A stretch of DNA of 64,000 bases from an uncultured Oscillospiraceae bacterium. GTDB taxonomy: Bacteria > Bacillota > Clostridia > Oscillospirales > Oscillospiraceae. Within the stretch, counting starts at the first letter, position 1. Each line of letters begins with the position of its first letter. The translations under genes were made by a program, and so were the position numbers. The DNA is taken from positions 1 to 64,000 of the forward strand of contig CAKTQP010000001.1 in assembly GCA_934597165.1 (NCBI GenBank). The letters are read 5' to 3'. The notes beneath the pieces are model-generated. The model had not been told where the DNA came from and searched no databases. It worked only from the letters and a program-made list of their open reading frames with translations. Below, piece by piece: positions 1-6,943 of the stretch.

Positions 1-114
1 AATGCCCTGTCCCATTCCTGTGGGAATGACACCACTGCGCCTCCCCCGCGAAGGGTTTCGTGGGGGAGACCAGACAAGAGCCCTTCCGCCGGAGCTTTCC
101 GGCAGTTAAAATTT
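1..114. other. Gene-free left edge with three hairpins
   Basis: No coding frame is supported here. Three stem-loops follow one another: CATTCC/GGAATG near 14-29, CTCCCCCGCGAA/TTCGTGGGGGAG near 41-70 (one G-T pair) and GCCGG/CCGGC near 88-105. A terminator follows directly. The left part may be the 3' region of a gene outside the window. Confidence 0.5.
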
Positions 115-152
115 AATGCCCTGCCTATTTTGTATATAGGCAGGGCATTTTT
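115..152 (+). terminator. Intrinsic terminator
   Basis: A 14-bp stem (AATGCCCTGCCTAT and its complement) around a short loop is followed by TTTTTC on the plus strand. It could end a plus-strand gene left of the window and may also serve the minus-strand lipoprotein gene ending at 209. Confidence 0.75.
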
Positions 153-208
153 CAACATTACATGGTTAACGTTTTAGGATGAAATAGGTTTCACGCTTTC
201 ATATAAAT

Positions 209-1411
209 TTAGCTATGTGCAAATTCCGTATTTTCAATTATCACCGTAGGTCTTACGCCAAATCCTTTTCCCCATCCCCAAACATTATAGTCCTGATCCA
301 ACGCTATACAATACATGTCACCACTAACATAGTTAAAATCAGAAAAGGATGCTGCATCAATATCTAAATAGCCATCATCATAATCTAGAAGCGTGCCATC
401 TCCTAATTGTCCACCTTTGTTATCTCCACTTGCAGACAATTTTCCTGAATCAAAAAGCACAAAGGTAGTATAGTTGATCGATGCTTTTTTTACATTCTCT
501 TTATCCAACTTTTCAACAACAATCCCTTTTTTGCTTTCATCCAATTTTAGTCCAATGACGTTTCCAGAATCTGTTGTGATCGTACTGCCACCAAATCCAT
601 CATATGAACAACTGGTAACATTTTTGATTCCTTCAGAAATATCTACGGGTATCGTATCCGTTATTGTATCTTCTAATGCTCTTATTTCATCAAATGAATC
701 TGTCTGAGGGTCGTTAGATACCTTGATATATGACAACTTATTATTACTATATACTAAATACCCACCTCCATAAAAGAAGCCGCTATACAAGTAAGCATCG
801 TCAGGTAACGAATTATATGAATAAACACTATCATCGTGATCTTTATTGAAACGAGATGCCATGATATACGATTCACCTGATTCACATTTAACTAATAAAT
901 GATAAGCCAGGTATCTTACCTCTTTAACCTTAGGGAATATTGTAACTTTCTCAGGTACCAAAATATTTCCCCCCCAACGATACAGTTCTCCCGAATCGGT
1001 CAAAGCATAACAATGCCCGTAAGAATAATCTCTTGTTCTTCCTACATCGCCTAAACTATAGATGCCAACAACATTCTCCAACCCCTGTACTTCTGTCCAG
1101 GTTTCCGTATTTACACGCTCACCATTTCCGAGCTGTCCGTAAGGGTTATTACCCCTCCCTAGAACTTTTCCATCATCAGTCACTATAAGTTGAACATACG
1201 GTGTAACAATCATATTCCCGTCTAACTGCTGCTCGCGCTTAACAGTCTCAGCCAGAGGTGCATTGGAATCTGCATCTTGATTGTCCGTTGTTTGGCTTGT
1301 ACTTGGTACATCTTTGCTTGCAATTGCTACATCAGAGTTTTTATCAGCATTGCACCCCGCCAATGAAAGAGCAACCAAAAAACTCAAAACAATTGTTCCT
1401 ACTTTTTTCAT
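209..1411 (-). CDS. RCC1-repeat lipoprotein, 400 aa
   Basis: Predicted secreted lipoprotein with a regulator-of-chromosome-condensation (RCC1/BLIP-II type) beta-propeller. The chosen ATG at 1411 has AAGGAGG just upstream and starts a lipoprotein signal peptide (MKKVGTIVLSFLVALSLAGC, lipid-modified Cys 20). A longer in-frame start 20 codons upstream lacks both features. Residues 21-60 are a polar Ser/Thr/Asp linker. RCC1 signatures are YGQLGNG at 91-97 and GGQLGDG at 333-339, with WGWGKG near the C-terminus. The repeats in between are degenerate. Base composition is clearly more AT-rich than the next genes, suggesting transfer. RCC1 proteins usually bind a partner protein; which one is unknown here. 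Confidence 0.8.
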   Translation of the reverse strand: MKKVGTIVLSFLVALSLAGCNADKNSDVAIASKDVPSTSQTTDNQDADSNAPLAETVKREQQLDGNMIVTPYVQLIVTDDGKVLGRGNNPYGQLGNGERVNTETWTEVQGLENVVGIYSLGDVGRTRDYSYGHCYALTDSGELYRWGGNILVPEKVTIFPKVKEVRYLAYHLLVKCESGESYIMASRFNKDHDDSVYSYNSLPDDAYLYSGFFYGGGYLVYSNNKLSYIKVSNDPQTDSFDEIRALEDTITDTIPVDISEGIKNVTSCSYDGFGGSTITTDSGNVIGLKLDESKKGIVVEKLDKENVKKASINYTTFVLFDSGKLSASGDNKGGQLGDGTLLDYDDGYLDIDAASFSDFNYVSGDMYCIALDQDYNVWGWGKGFGVRPTVIIENTEFAHS

Positions 1412-1817
1412 ATATCCTCCTTCTTTATCTGCGATAGTCGTCGTATTTACCAAAATCCAAAAAGTGTACATTTTTGTAAATACTATCTCACATTTTAGAT
1501 TCTATCATCTTCCACAAATAATGTCAATCATCACCATGACTCCCCTCTTCTACATAAAACTACAAACTTTGGTAAATATCATTTTTACTTCACACCGGAT
1601 GCATTAGAAATATAAGTGTGAAGAAACCGCCCACACCAAGGTAACGCTTTTTAACACATTTTTGAAAAGAATGCGTTCACAAAGGGTTTACAAACCCTTC
1701 CGAATCTGTTCAAGAAGTTCCCAGGGAAACCTGATAAGATAATGACCGTGGAGAACAGACCTCCACAATCTCTCCAATTTCTCCTTACTTTCTTTCTATT
1801 CTCTTTCAACTTCAATG
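1412..1817. other. Intergenic region without a supported gene
   Basis: About 400 bases between the lipoprotein and the EamA transporter. No frame has a ribosome-binding site plus start. It is AT-rich near the lipoprotein start and probably carries its promoter. A near-palindrome AAGGGTTTACAAACCCTT lies at 1682-1699, possibly a small operator or hairpin. Nothing else stands out. Confidence 0.4.
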
Positions 1818-1856
1818 AAAAAACGACCCGACAGAGCCATCCGCTCCGTCGGGTCG
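1818..1856 (-). terminator. Terminator of the EamA transporter gene
   Basis: CGACCCGAC/GTCGGGTCG stem. Read on the minus strand it is followed by six T residues (plus-strand A run 1818-1823). It lies just past the stop of the gene ending at 1865. Confidence 0.85.
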
Positions 1857-1864
1857 CTTGCTTT

Positions 1865-2767
1865 TTATTGGTCACTGGAAGCGGTCACCTGCTCCGGCTT
1901 CTGCCCCAGGTTGAGCACCACCACCGCCCCAAAGATGAGCGCCATCCCCAGCAGCTTGGTGGGGTTGGCCGGTTCCTTGTACAGCAGAATGCCGATGAGC
2001 GCCCCCACCAGCGGTTCCACCGTCACCAAAATAGCCGCTCGACTGCTGGGCATCCGGCTCAGTCCCCAGGTGTACAGCAGATAAGGCGCCACCGCGCAGA
2101 TGAGGGACACCCCGATGCCCCATAGAAAGCTCACCGGCTCCACCATCATGGTGCGTACCATCCCACCCGGGTCGCTAAAGGGCAGCGTCCCCAGGGTGGC
2201 GAACACAAAGGTGTATGTGGTCACCGTCAGGGTGTCATAGGTGCGCAGGGCCACCGTGCCAAAGATGGAGTACAGCCCATAGAACAGGCCGGAACCCAAC
2301 CCCAGCAGCAAAATGGTGGGCGTCAGGGCGTACCCGCCGCCCAGCAGTCCCGCCACCAGCACACAGCCGGCAAAGACCATGGCCAGCGCCAAGAGTTTGT
2401 TCCGGGTGATTTTCTCCTTGAACACGATAGCGGAGATGACCATGATAAAGATGGGCGAGGTGTACAGCAGCACCACCGCAATGGACGCCTGACTCAGCTC
2501 GATGACGGTAAAATAACACAGGTTAAATAACGCCAGGCTGATGATGCCCGTGCCCACGAAATACCAGATATGTCGCAGCTTGATTTTCAATAAATCCCGC
2601 CGAGTCAACGCTAAAAACAGCACCATGACCGTAGCACCGCCCATGGCACGCAGGAGCGAAATTTGAATGGCCGTCAACCCCATGGCGTTGAGGTTGCGCA
2701 CAAAAATACTGATGACCCCCCACAGGGATCCCGCCCCCAGCACTGCCGCCGTGGCCTTTCGATTCAT
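1865..2767 (-). CDS. EamA/DMT family transporter, 300 aa
   Basis: Inner-membrane drug/metabolite transporter of the ten-TM EamA family. The protein is hydrophobic throughout and shows the typical internal duplication. The first half begins with GAGSLWGVISIFVRN and has an ALFNLCYFTVIELSQAS helix. The second half holds the characteristic SRMPSSRAAILVTVEPL helix. Length fits the family (about 290-310). ATG at 2767 is preceded by GGGAGG. Single gene with its own terminator. The substrate cannot be told from sequence; many relatives export amino acids or metabolites. Confidence 0.9.
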   Translation of the reverse strand: MNRKATAAVLGAGSLWGVISIFVRNLNAMGLTAIQISLLRAMGGATVMVLFLALTRRDLLKIKLRHIWYFVGTGIISLALFNLCYFTVIELSQASIAVVLLYTSPIFIMVISAIVFKEKITRNKLLALAMVFAGCVLVAGLLGGGYALTPTILLLGLGSGLFYGLYSIFGTVALRTYDTLTVTTYTFVFATLGTLPFSDPGGMVRTMMVEPVSFLWGIGVSLICAVAPYLLYTWGLSRMPSSRAAILVTVEPLVGALIGILLYKEPANPTKLLGMALIFGAVVVLNLGQKPEQVTASSDQ

Positions 2768-2935
2768 ATGGAACGCCTCCCTTTTCTCTCTTAATATTTC
2801 ACTTTATCGCATTATAGCACTTTCCGACCACCGCCGTAAACCGTCAAATTCCCCAGAACCCCACTCCGTTGACAACCCGCCCCTACACATCTTATAATGC
2901 CAACAGAATCTAACCTCAAAGGAGGCTTACATGAT

Positions 2936-3676
2936 ATGGCTCTACTCTGCCACCCCCACCGCCTAGAGGGCAACCTGAACGCCCTGGCCTTCCTCCCCCT
3001 CCACTGCAACACCCGCATCCTGCTAGACCCCACCTATTGCCCCTGGTACCCCCTCTACCCCCTCCTGGGCTTCTACCTGACCGGCACCATCGCCTCCGAC
3101 CCGGTGACCGCCAAACAGTGCTTGTACAACATGGACCGGGAGAGCCACATCCTGCTCACCACCACCAACCAACACCAGTTGGACGCCCTCCTGCCCTTTA
3201 CCCACCAGCTCATCCTGGACGACCTGTCCCTGTGGGAACCCTACGGCGCACAAGTTGCCGCCCAAGGCATCCCCTGCACCCTGAACCTGTCCCCCGACCA
3301 GCCCTACGAGCCGCTCCCCCAGGGCATCACCGGCCTGCGGCTCCAGCTCACCGACCCGACGGATTTGGACGATCTGGAATCCGCCCTGGCTGTTTTTGAG
3401 ACCAACTGGGCAGACGCCCTCCCCCAGCTCACCCGCCTCCACCTAGGCGGCGCCTTCCCCCTCCTGCGGCCGGAGTTCGACCTGGTGCGGCTGACCAATT
3501 TGATCCAGTCCTTCCGCACCCGTCACCCCCTCACCCTGGAGTTGACCGTAGGCGAGACCCTCTTCGGCGGCGCCCTCACCCCACTGCCCCACGACCCAGG
3601 CTATCCCTTCCCGGCGGACAAGCCCCGCCTGTACATCGGCAGCGAAGACGCTCCCGTGCCCTTCCTACACTTTTAA
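2936..3676 (+). CDS. Divergent, truncated carboxynorspermidine decarboxylase-like protein (probable pseudoenzyme)
   Basis: I read this 246-aa protein as a decayed relative of NspC, the PLP-dependent alanine-racemase-fold decarboxylase. The colinear matches are the N-terminal strand and helix (LEGNLNALAFL), the segment around the PLP lysine, the TGTIAS stretch, and the late-barrel block ending LHLGGAF (168-174), which corresponds to the family's NxGGGH. In NspC the lysine sits in LALKAFSMW. The aligned stretch here is LLDPTYCPW (29-37), so no lysine is present. The family's EPGE motif is reduced to TVGE, the Cys-containing substrate motif is absent, and about 100 C-terminal residues are missing. 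The ATG at 2936 follows AAAGGAGG at 2918-2925. An out-of-frame ATG at 2931 encodes only a short peptide. Catalysis is unlikely; a binding or regulatory role is possible. Confidence 0.6.
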   Translation: MALLCHPHRLEGNLNALAFLPLHCNTRILLDPTYCPWYPLYPLLGFYLTGTIASDPVTAKQCLYNMDRESHILLTTTNQHQLDALLPFTHQLILDDLSLWEPYGAQVAAQGIPCTLNLSPDQPYEPLPQGITGLRLQLTDPTDLDDLESALAVFETNWADALPQLTRLHLGGAFPLLRPEFDLVRLTNLIQSFRTRHPLTLELTVGETLFGGALTPLPHDPGYPFPADKPRLYIGSEDAPVPFLHF

Positions 3677-3707
3677 TCACGCTTTTTCCAGAAGTCCCGG
3701 TCTTTCG

Positions 3708-3736
3708 TTGACGTAGGGTGGGAACCATGGTAAAAT
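3708..3736 (+). promoter_or_regulatory. Sigma-A promoter of rfbAB
   Basis: TTGACG at 3708-3713, 17-base spacer, TAAAAT at 3731-3736, 40 bases before the rfbA start. Confidence 0.8.
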
Positions 3737-3775
3737 AATGGTGTCATATCAATCCATTTGAGAGGTATTTCGTCT

Positions 3776-4663
3776 ATGAAAGGCATCATTCTCGCCGGCG
3801 GCGCCGGTACCCGGCTCTACCCGCTGACTATGGTCACATCCAAGCAGCTGCTGCCGGTTTACGATAAACCCATGATCTTCTACCCCCTGTCCACCCTCAT
3901 GCTGGCAGGCATCCGGGAGATTTTGATCATCTCCACTCCTCAGGACTTACCCAACTTCCGCAACCTCCTGGGCGACGGCAGCCAGTACGGCTTACAGCTG
4001 TCCTACAAGGTGCAGCCCTCCCCCGACGGCCTGGCCCAGGCCTTCCTGCTGGGCGAGGAGTTCATCGGCGACGACACCTGCGCCATGATCCTGGGTGACA
4101 ACATCTTCTACGGCGCCGGCATGGGCAAGATGCTCCGAGACGCCGTGCTGAAGGCGGAAGAGGGTCTGGCCACCATCTTCGGCTACTACGTCAGCGACCC
4201 GGAACGGTTCGGCATCGTGGAGTTCGACGACAACGGCAAGGTCATCTCCGTGGAGGAGAAGCCCCGTCACCCCAAGAGCAACTATTGCATCACCGGCCTG
4301 TACTTCTACGACAACCGTGTGGTGGAGTACGCCAAACAAGTGAAACCCTCCGCCCGGGGCGAGCTGGAGATCACCGACCTGAACCGGATGTACTTAGAGG
4401 ACGGCACCCTGAACGTCAAGCTGCTGGGTCGCGGCTACGCCTGGCTGGACACCGGCACTATGGATTCCCTTGCGGAAGCCACCGCCTTTGTCCGCACCAT
4501 CCAGCAGTGGCAGGGCATCGAGATCTCCGCACCGGAGGAGATTGCATATACCAACCAGTGGATTTCCCGTGAAAAGCTGTTGGAAGCAGCCCAGCGCTAC
4601 GGCAAATCCCCCTATGGCGAGCACCTGCGCAAGGTAGCCGCCGGAAAGATTATCTACCAATGA
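3776..4663 (+). CDS. rfbA: Glucose-1-phosphate thymidylyltransferase
   Basis: Makes dTDP-glucose from dTTP and glucose-1-phosphate, the first step of dTDP-deoxysugar synthesis in the cytosol. The protein opens with the nucleotidyltransferase signature GGAGTRLYPLT (8-18) followed by SKQLLPVYDKPM. It also carries GDNIFYG, the EEKPRHPKSN motif and AWLDTGT. At 295 aa it has the usual RfbA/RmlA length. ATG at 3776 is chosen because it begins the conserved MKGIILAGG; GAGAGG lies upstream. It overlaps rfbB by four bases (ATGA), so the two are translationally coupled. rfbC and rfbD are absent here, so the pathway product passed on is the 4-keto intermediate. Confidence 0.97.
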   Translation: MKGIILAGGAGTRLYPLTMVTSKQLLPVYDKPMIFYPLSTLMLAGIREILIISTPQDLPNFRNLLGDGSQYGLQLSYKVQPSPDGLAQAFLLGEEFIGDDTCAMILGDNIFYGAGMGKMLRDAVLKAEEGLATIFGYYVSDPERFGIVEFDDNGKVISVEEKPRHPKSNYCITGLYFYDNRVVEYAKQVKPSARGELEITDLNRMYLEDGTLNVKLLGRGYAWLDTGTMDSLAEATAFVRTIQQWQGIEISAPEEIAYTNQWISREKLLEAAQRYGKSPYGEHLRKVAAGKIIYQ

Positions 4664-5715
4664 GAAACGCAAAGAGAACTATCATCGTCACCGGCGGCGC
4701 CGGCTTCATCGGCGGCAACTTTGTCCACTATATGCTCCGCACCCACCCGGACTACCGCATCATCTGCCTGGACTGCCTGACCTACGCCGGCAACCTGGAG
4801 ACCTTGGCCTCCGTCATGACCAACCCCAATTTCCGCTTCGTCAAGGAGTCCATCTCCGACCGGAAAGCAGTCTATGACCTGTTCGAGGCAGAGCATCCCG
4901 ACCTGGTCATCAACTTCGCCGCCGAGAGCCACGTAGACCGGAGCATCGAGAACCCGTCCATCTTCCTGGAGACCAACGTCATGGGCACCCAAGTGTTGTT
5001 GGACGCCTGCCGGAAGTACGGCAACATCCGCTACCACCAGGTCTCCACCGATGAGGTGTATGGCGACCTGCCCCTGGATCGGCCGGACCTGTTCTTCACG
5101 GAAAATTCCCCCATCCACACCTCCAGCCCCTATTCCGCCTCCAAGGCCGCCGCTGACCTGCTCACCCAGGCATATCACCGTACCTACGACCTGCCTGTGA
5201 CCATCAGCCGATGCAGCAACAACTACGGCCCCTACCACTTCCCCGAAAAGCTCATCCCCCTTATGATCGCCAACGCCCTGAACGACAAGCCCCTGCCCGT
5301 GTACGGCGAGGGCATCAACGTGCGGGATTGGCTGTACGTAGAGGATCACTGCCGTGCCATCGACCTCATCGTCCACAACGGCAACATCGGTGAAGTCTAT
5401 AACGTAGGCGGCCACAACGAGATGCGCAACATCGACATCGTGAAGCTCATCTGCAAGGCGCTGGATAAACCGGAATCCCTCATCGTCCACGTGGCCGACC
5501 GGAAGGGACACGATATGCGCTATGCCATCGACCCCACCAAGATCCACAACGAGCTGGGCTGGCTCCCGGAGACCAAATTCTCCGACGGCATCTCCAAGAC
5601 CATCGAATGGTACCTGGCCAACCGCCCCTGGTGGGAGCACATCCTCTCCGGCGACTACCAGAACTACTATCAGAAGATGTACGGCAAACGGCTCCAGGAC
5701 GCCACGCAAGAATAA
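4660..5715 (+). CDS. rfbB: dTDP-glucose 4,6-dehydratase
   Basis: Extended short-chain dehydrogenase that converts dTDP-glucose to dTDP-4-keto-6-deoxyglucose using bound NAD. The Rossmann motif is TGGAGFIGG (11-19), STDEVYG is at 129-135 and the catalytic YSASK is at 158-162. Further family marks are CSNNYGPYHFPEKLIP and the C-terminal GHDMRYAID. Length (351 aa) is normal. The start overlaps the rfbA stop as ATGA. With no rfbC/rfbD nearby, the ketosugar is the expected substrate of the WecE-like aminotransferase at 12608-13750. Confidence 0.97.
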   Translation: MRNAKRTIIVTGGAGFIGGNFVHYMLRTHPDYRIICLDCLTYAGNLETLASVMTNPNFRFVKESISDRKAVYDLFEAEHPDLVINFAAESHVDRSIENPSIFLETNVMGTQVLLDACRKYGNIRYHQVSTDEVYGDLPLDRPDLFFTENSPIHTSSPYSASKAAADLLTQAYHRTYDLPVTISRCSNNYGPYHFPEKLIPLMIANALNDKPLPVYGEGINVRDWLYVEDHCRAIDLIVHNGNIGEVYNVGGHNEMRNIDIVKLICKALDKPESLIVHVADRKGHDMRYAIDPTKIHNELGWLPETKFSDGISKTIEWYLANRPWWEHILSGDYQNYYQKMYGKRLQDATQE

Positions 5716-5753
5716 AGCCAGCGTTTTACCGCACCATTTCAGTGATAAAATAG

Positions 5754-5792
5754 GAGCCTATCCTCCATTGCTGTAGAGGATAGGCTCTTTTT
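5754..5792 (+). terminator. Terminator of rfbAB
   Basis: Perfect 12-bp stem GAGCCTATCCTC/GAGGATAGGCTC with a 10-base loop and TTTTT tail. Confidence 0.92.
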
Positions 5793-5816
5793 CAAACCCC
5801 ACTAGGAGGAGATCAT

Positions 5817-6506
5817 ATGAAAACAATCGGACTCATCGGCGGAATGAGTTGGGAAAGTACCATTCCCTATTATACCATCATCAATCAAGCCATCCACGAG
5901 ACCCTCGGCGGTCTGCACAGCGCGAAACTCATTCTCTACAGTGTCGAATTCGACGAGATCGAAAAGTGTCAGTCCTGTGGCGACTGGCAGCGGAGCGCAG
6001 ATATCCTGTCCGACGCGGCAAAGAAGTTGGAACTGGCCGGTGCAGATTTCCTTCTGATCTGCACCAACACAATGCATAAAGTCTACCCGCAAATCCAAGC
6101 ACAAGTCACCATCCCCATCCTCCACATCGCCGACGCCACGGCAGACGCCCTGGCATCGGATGGCGTGACCAAGGTCGCACTCCTGGGGACTCGTTACACC
6201 ATGCAAGAGGATTTTTACAAGTCCAAGCTGGTGGCTCGTGGATTTGAGGTGCTCGTGCCGGAGCAAGCGGATATTGACGAGGTGAATCGCATCATTTTCG
6301 AGGAGCTGTGCGTTGGCACGCTGAAAGAAACCTCCCGGAAGACATTCTCCCGTATCATCGACACCCTGAAAGCACGCGGCGCACAAGCTGTGATCCTAGG
6401 CTGCACCGAAATCGGACTCTTGGTGAAGCAGGAACACGCCTCCCTCCCCCTCTATGACACAACGGTGATCCACGCCAGCAGAGCGGCGGAGAAAGCAATG
6501 GAATAA
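5817..6506 (+). CDS. Aspartate/glutamate racemase family protein
   Basis: Cofactor-independent amino acid racemase of the Asp/Glu superfamily (RacD/YgeA type), 229 aa. It starts with the family motif MKTIGLIGGMSWEST. The two catalytic cysteines are in ICTNTMH (Cys 82) and LGCTEI (Cys 196), in the positions expected for the two-base thiol mechanism. Strong AGGAGGAG precedes the ATG. It has its own terminator and is not co-transcribed with rfbAB. D-aspartate for peptidoglycan cross-bridges is one possible role, but that is inference. Confidence 0.9.
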   Translation: MKTIGLIGGMSWESTIPYYTIINQAIHETLGGLHSAKLILYSVEFDEIEKCQSCGDWQRSADILSDAAKKLELAGADFLLICTNTMHKVYPQIQAQVTIPILHIADATADALASDGVTKVALLGTRYTMQEDFYKSKLVARGFEVLVPEQADIDEVNRIIFEELCVGTLKETSRKTFSRIIDTLKARGAQAVILGCTEIGLLVKQEHASLPLYDTTVIHASRAAEKAME

Positions 6507-6508
6507 GC

Positions 6509-6544
6509 AAAGGAGCCAGTCATTAAACTGGCTCCTTTATTTTC
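6509..6544 (+). terminator. Terminator of the racemase gene
   Basis: AAAGGAGCCAGT/ACTGGCTCCTTT 12-bp stem followed by ATTTTC. Nearly the same stem-loop recurs at 6859-6894. Confidence 0.85.
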
Positions 6545-6546
6545 CC

Positions 6547-6575
6547 TTGCGGAATCAAACGAATCATGGTATTTT
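6547..6575 (+). promoter_or_regulatory. Candidate toxin mRNA promoter, locus 1
   Basis: TTGCGG at 6547-6552, 17-base spacer, TATTTT at 6570-6575. A transcript would begin near 6582, at the left end of the toxin unit. Moderate match to consensus. Confidence 0.45.
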
Positions 6576-6644
6576 ATACATGGCATTGCCAATTACGGTA
6601 GGCGGTTGACCCTCTTTCTTCAAGAGGGTATCAGCTTTTTTCTG

Positions 6645-6667
6645 CCCTCTATCATGACATGAGAGGG
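6645..6667 (+). promoter_or_regulatory. Stem-loop masking the toxin Shine-Dalgarno
   Basis: CCCTCT (6645-6650) pairs with AGAGGG (6662-6667), which is the ribosome-binding site of the toxin. The second copy keeps the stem with changed bases (GCCCTCC/GGAGGGC), which looks like compensatory change. Confidence 0.65.
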
Positions 6668-6676
6668 GGCGATCCT

Positions 6677-6769
6677 ATGGTGACTTATTCCGACCTGTTT
6701 ACATACACGTTGGTTTTGATCGGCCTGGCCGGTCTGTTCATCGCCGCACGGAATGAAAAAAAGAAGTAA
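6677..6769 (+). CDS. Putative holin-like type I toxin peptide, 30 aa
   Basis: A very short gene encoding one hydrophobic helix. The peptide starts MVTYSDLFTYTLVLIG and ends in a basic tail (RNEKKK). This is the pattern of the small 'putative holin-like toxin' family of Firmicutes, membrane-damaging peptides held silent by antisense RNA. AGAGGGGG precedes the ATG but lies in a stem-loop. The stop codon is inside the terminator stem. The paralog at 27335-27421 shares the opening TYSDL. A strong minus-strand promoter at 6849-6876 fires an antisense RNA across the 3' end. Toxicity itself is inferred from family and layout. Confidence 0.75.
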   Translation: MVTYSDLFTYTLVLIGLAGLFIAARNEKKK

Positions 6770-6842
6770 CCGCCTCTTCCAAAGTATCGGTTACTTCTTT
6801 TAACCACAACTGAGGGTCAACCGTCTATCGGCATGCCCCGGT
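6755..6842 (-). ncRNA. Predicted antisense (antitoxin) RNA, copy 1
   Basis: Starting about 7 bases past the -10 box at 6849-6854, a minus-strand RNA would run to the T-run opposite 6756-6763, about 88 nt. It ends in the stem AAGAAGTAACCG/CGGTTACTTCTT, which also terminates the toxin mRNA. The RNA is complementary to the toxin's last codons and terminator. Boundaries are estimates. Confidence 0.6.
6761..6802. terminator. Bidirectional terminator shared by toxin mRNA and antisense RNA
   Basis: 12-bp stem AAGAAGTAACCG (6761-6772) and CGGTTACTTCTT (6788-6799). TTTT follows on the plus strand and a seven-T run on the minus strand. Confidence 0.8.
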
Positions 6843-6848
6843 ACCTTT

Positions 6849-6876
6849 ATTATACCGGAAAGGAGCCAGTTGTCAA
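6849..6876 (-). promoter_or_regulatory. Sigma-A promoter of the antisense RNA, copy 1
   Basis: On the minus strand TTGACA (6871-6876), 16-base spacer, TATAAT (6849-6854): perfect boxes. The -35 box sits in the loop of the hairpin at 6859-6887. It points into the toxin unit. Confidence 0.8.
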
Positions 6877-6894
6877 CTGGCTCCTTTATTTTTT
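6859..6894 (+). terminator. Stem-loop with T tail, near-copy of 6509-6544
   Basis: AAAGGAGCCAGTT/AACTGGCTCCTTT with TATTTTTT on the plus strand. It lies between the antisense promoter and the convergent GH3 gene. It could stop plus-strand read-through into that gene. Confidence 0.65.
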
Positions 6895-6943
6895 CTTTGG
6901 AAACAGGATGCCGTCCGTATCTTGGTCACCGGTATCCTTCAAT

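Larger units (their letters stand above)
6582..6837. repeat. Type I toxin-antitoxin unit, copy 1 (256 bp, inverted-repeat ends)
   Basis: The unit begins GGCATTGCC...GGCGGTTGACCCTC and ends GAGGGTCAACCGTC...GGCATGCC, so its two ends are inverted copies over about 30 bases with gaps. A second unit of almost identical length and layout lies at 27260-27513 in the opposite orientation. Inside are a small hydrophobic peptide gene, an SD-sequestering stem (6645-6667) and a terminator that works in both directions. Confidence 0.7.

Noticed and set aside
4654..5709. 351-codon open frame antisense to rfbB, and similar long antisense frames over nhaC, MATE, AGCS and Bax inhibitor genes
   Set aside because: They mirror G+C-rich genes with Gly/Ala/Val/His-rich products, lack ribosome-binding sites and have no family pattern.
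6606..6634. TTGACC-17-TATCAG as the toxin promoter
   Set aside because: The TTGACCCT block is part of the inverted repeat and the second copy has no matching -10 box; outside promoters fit both copies better.
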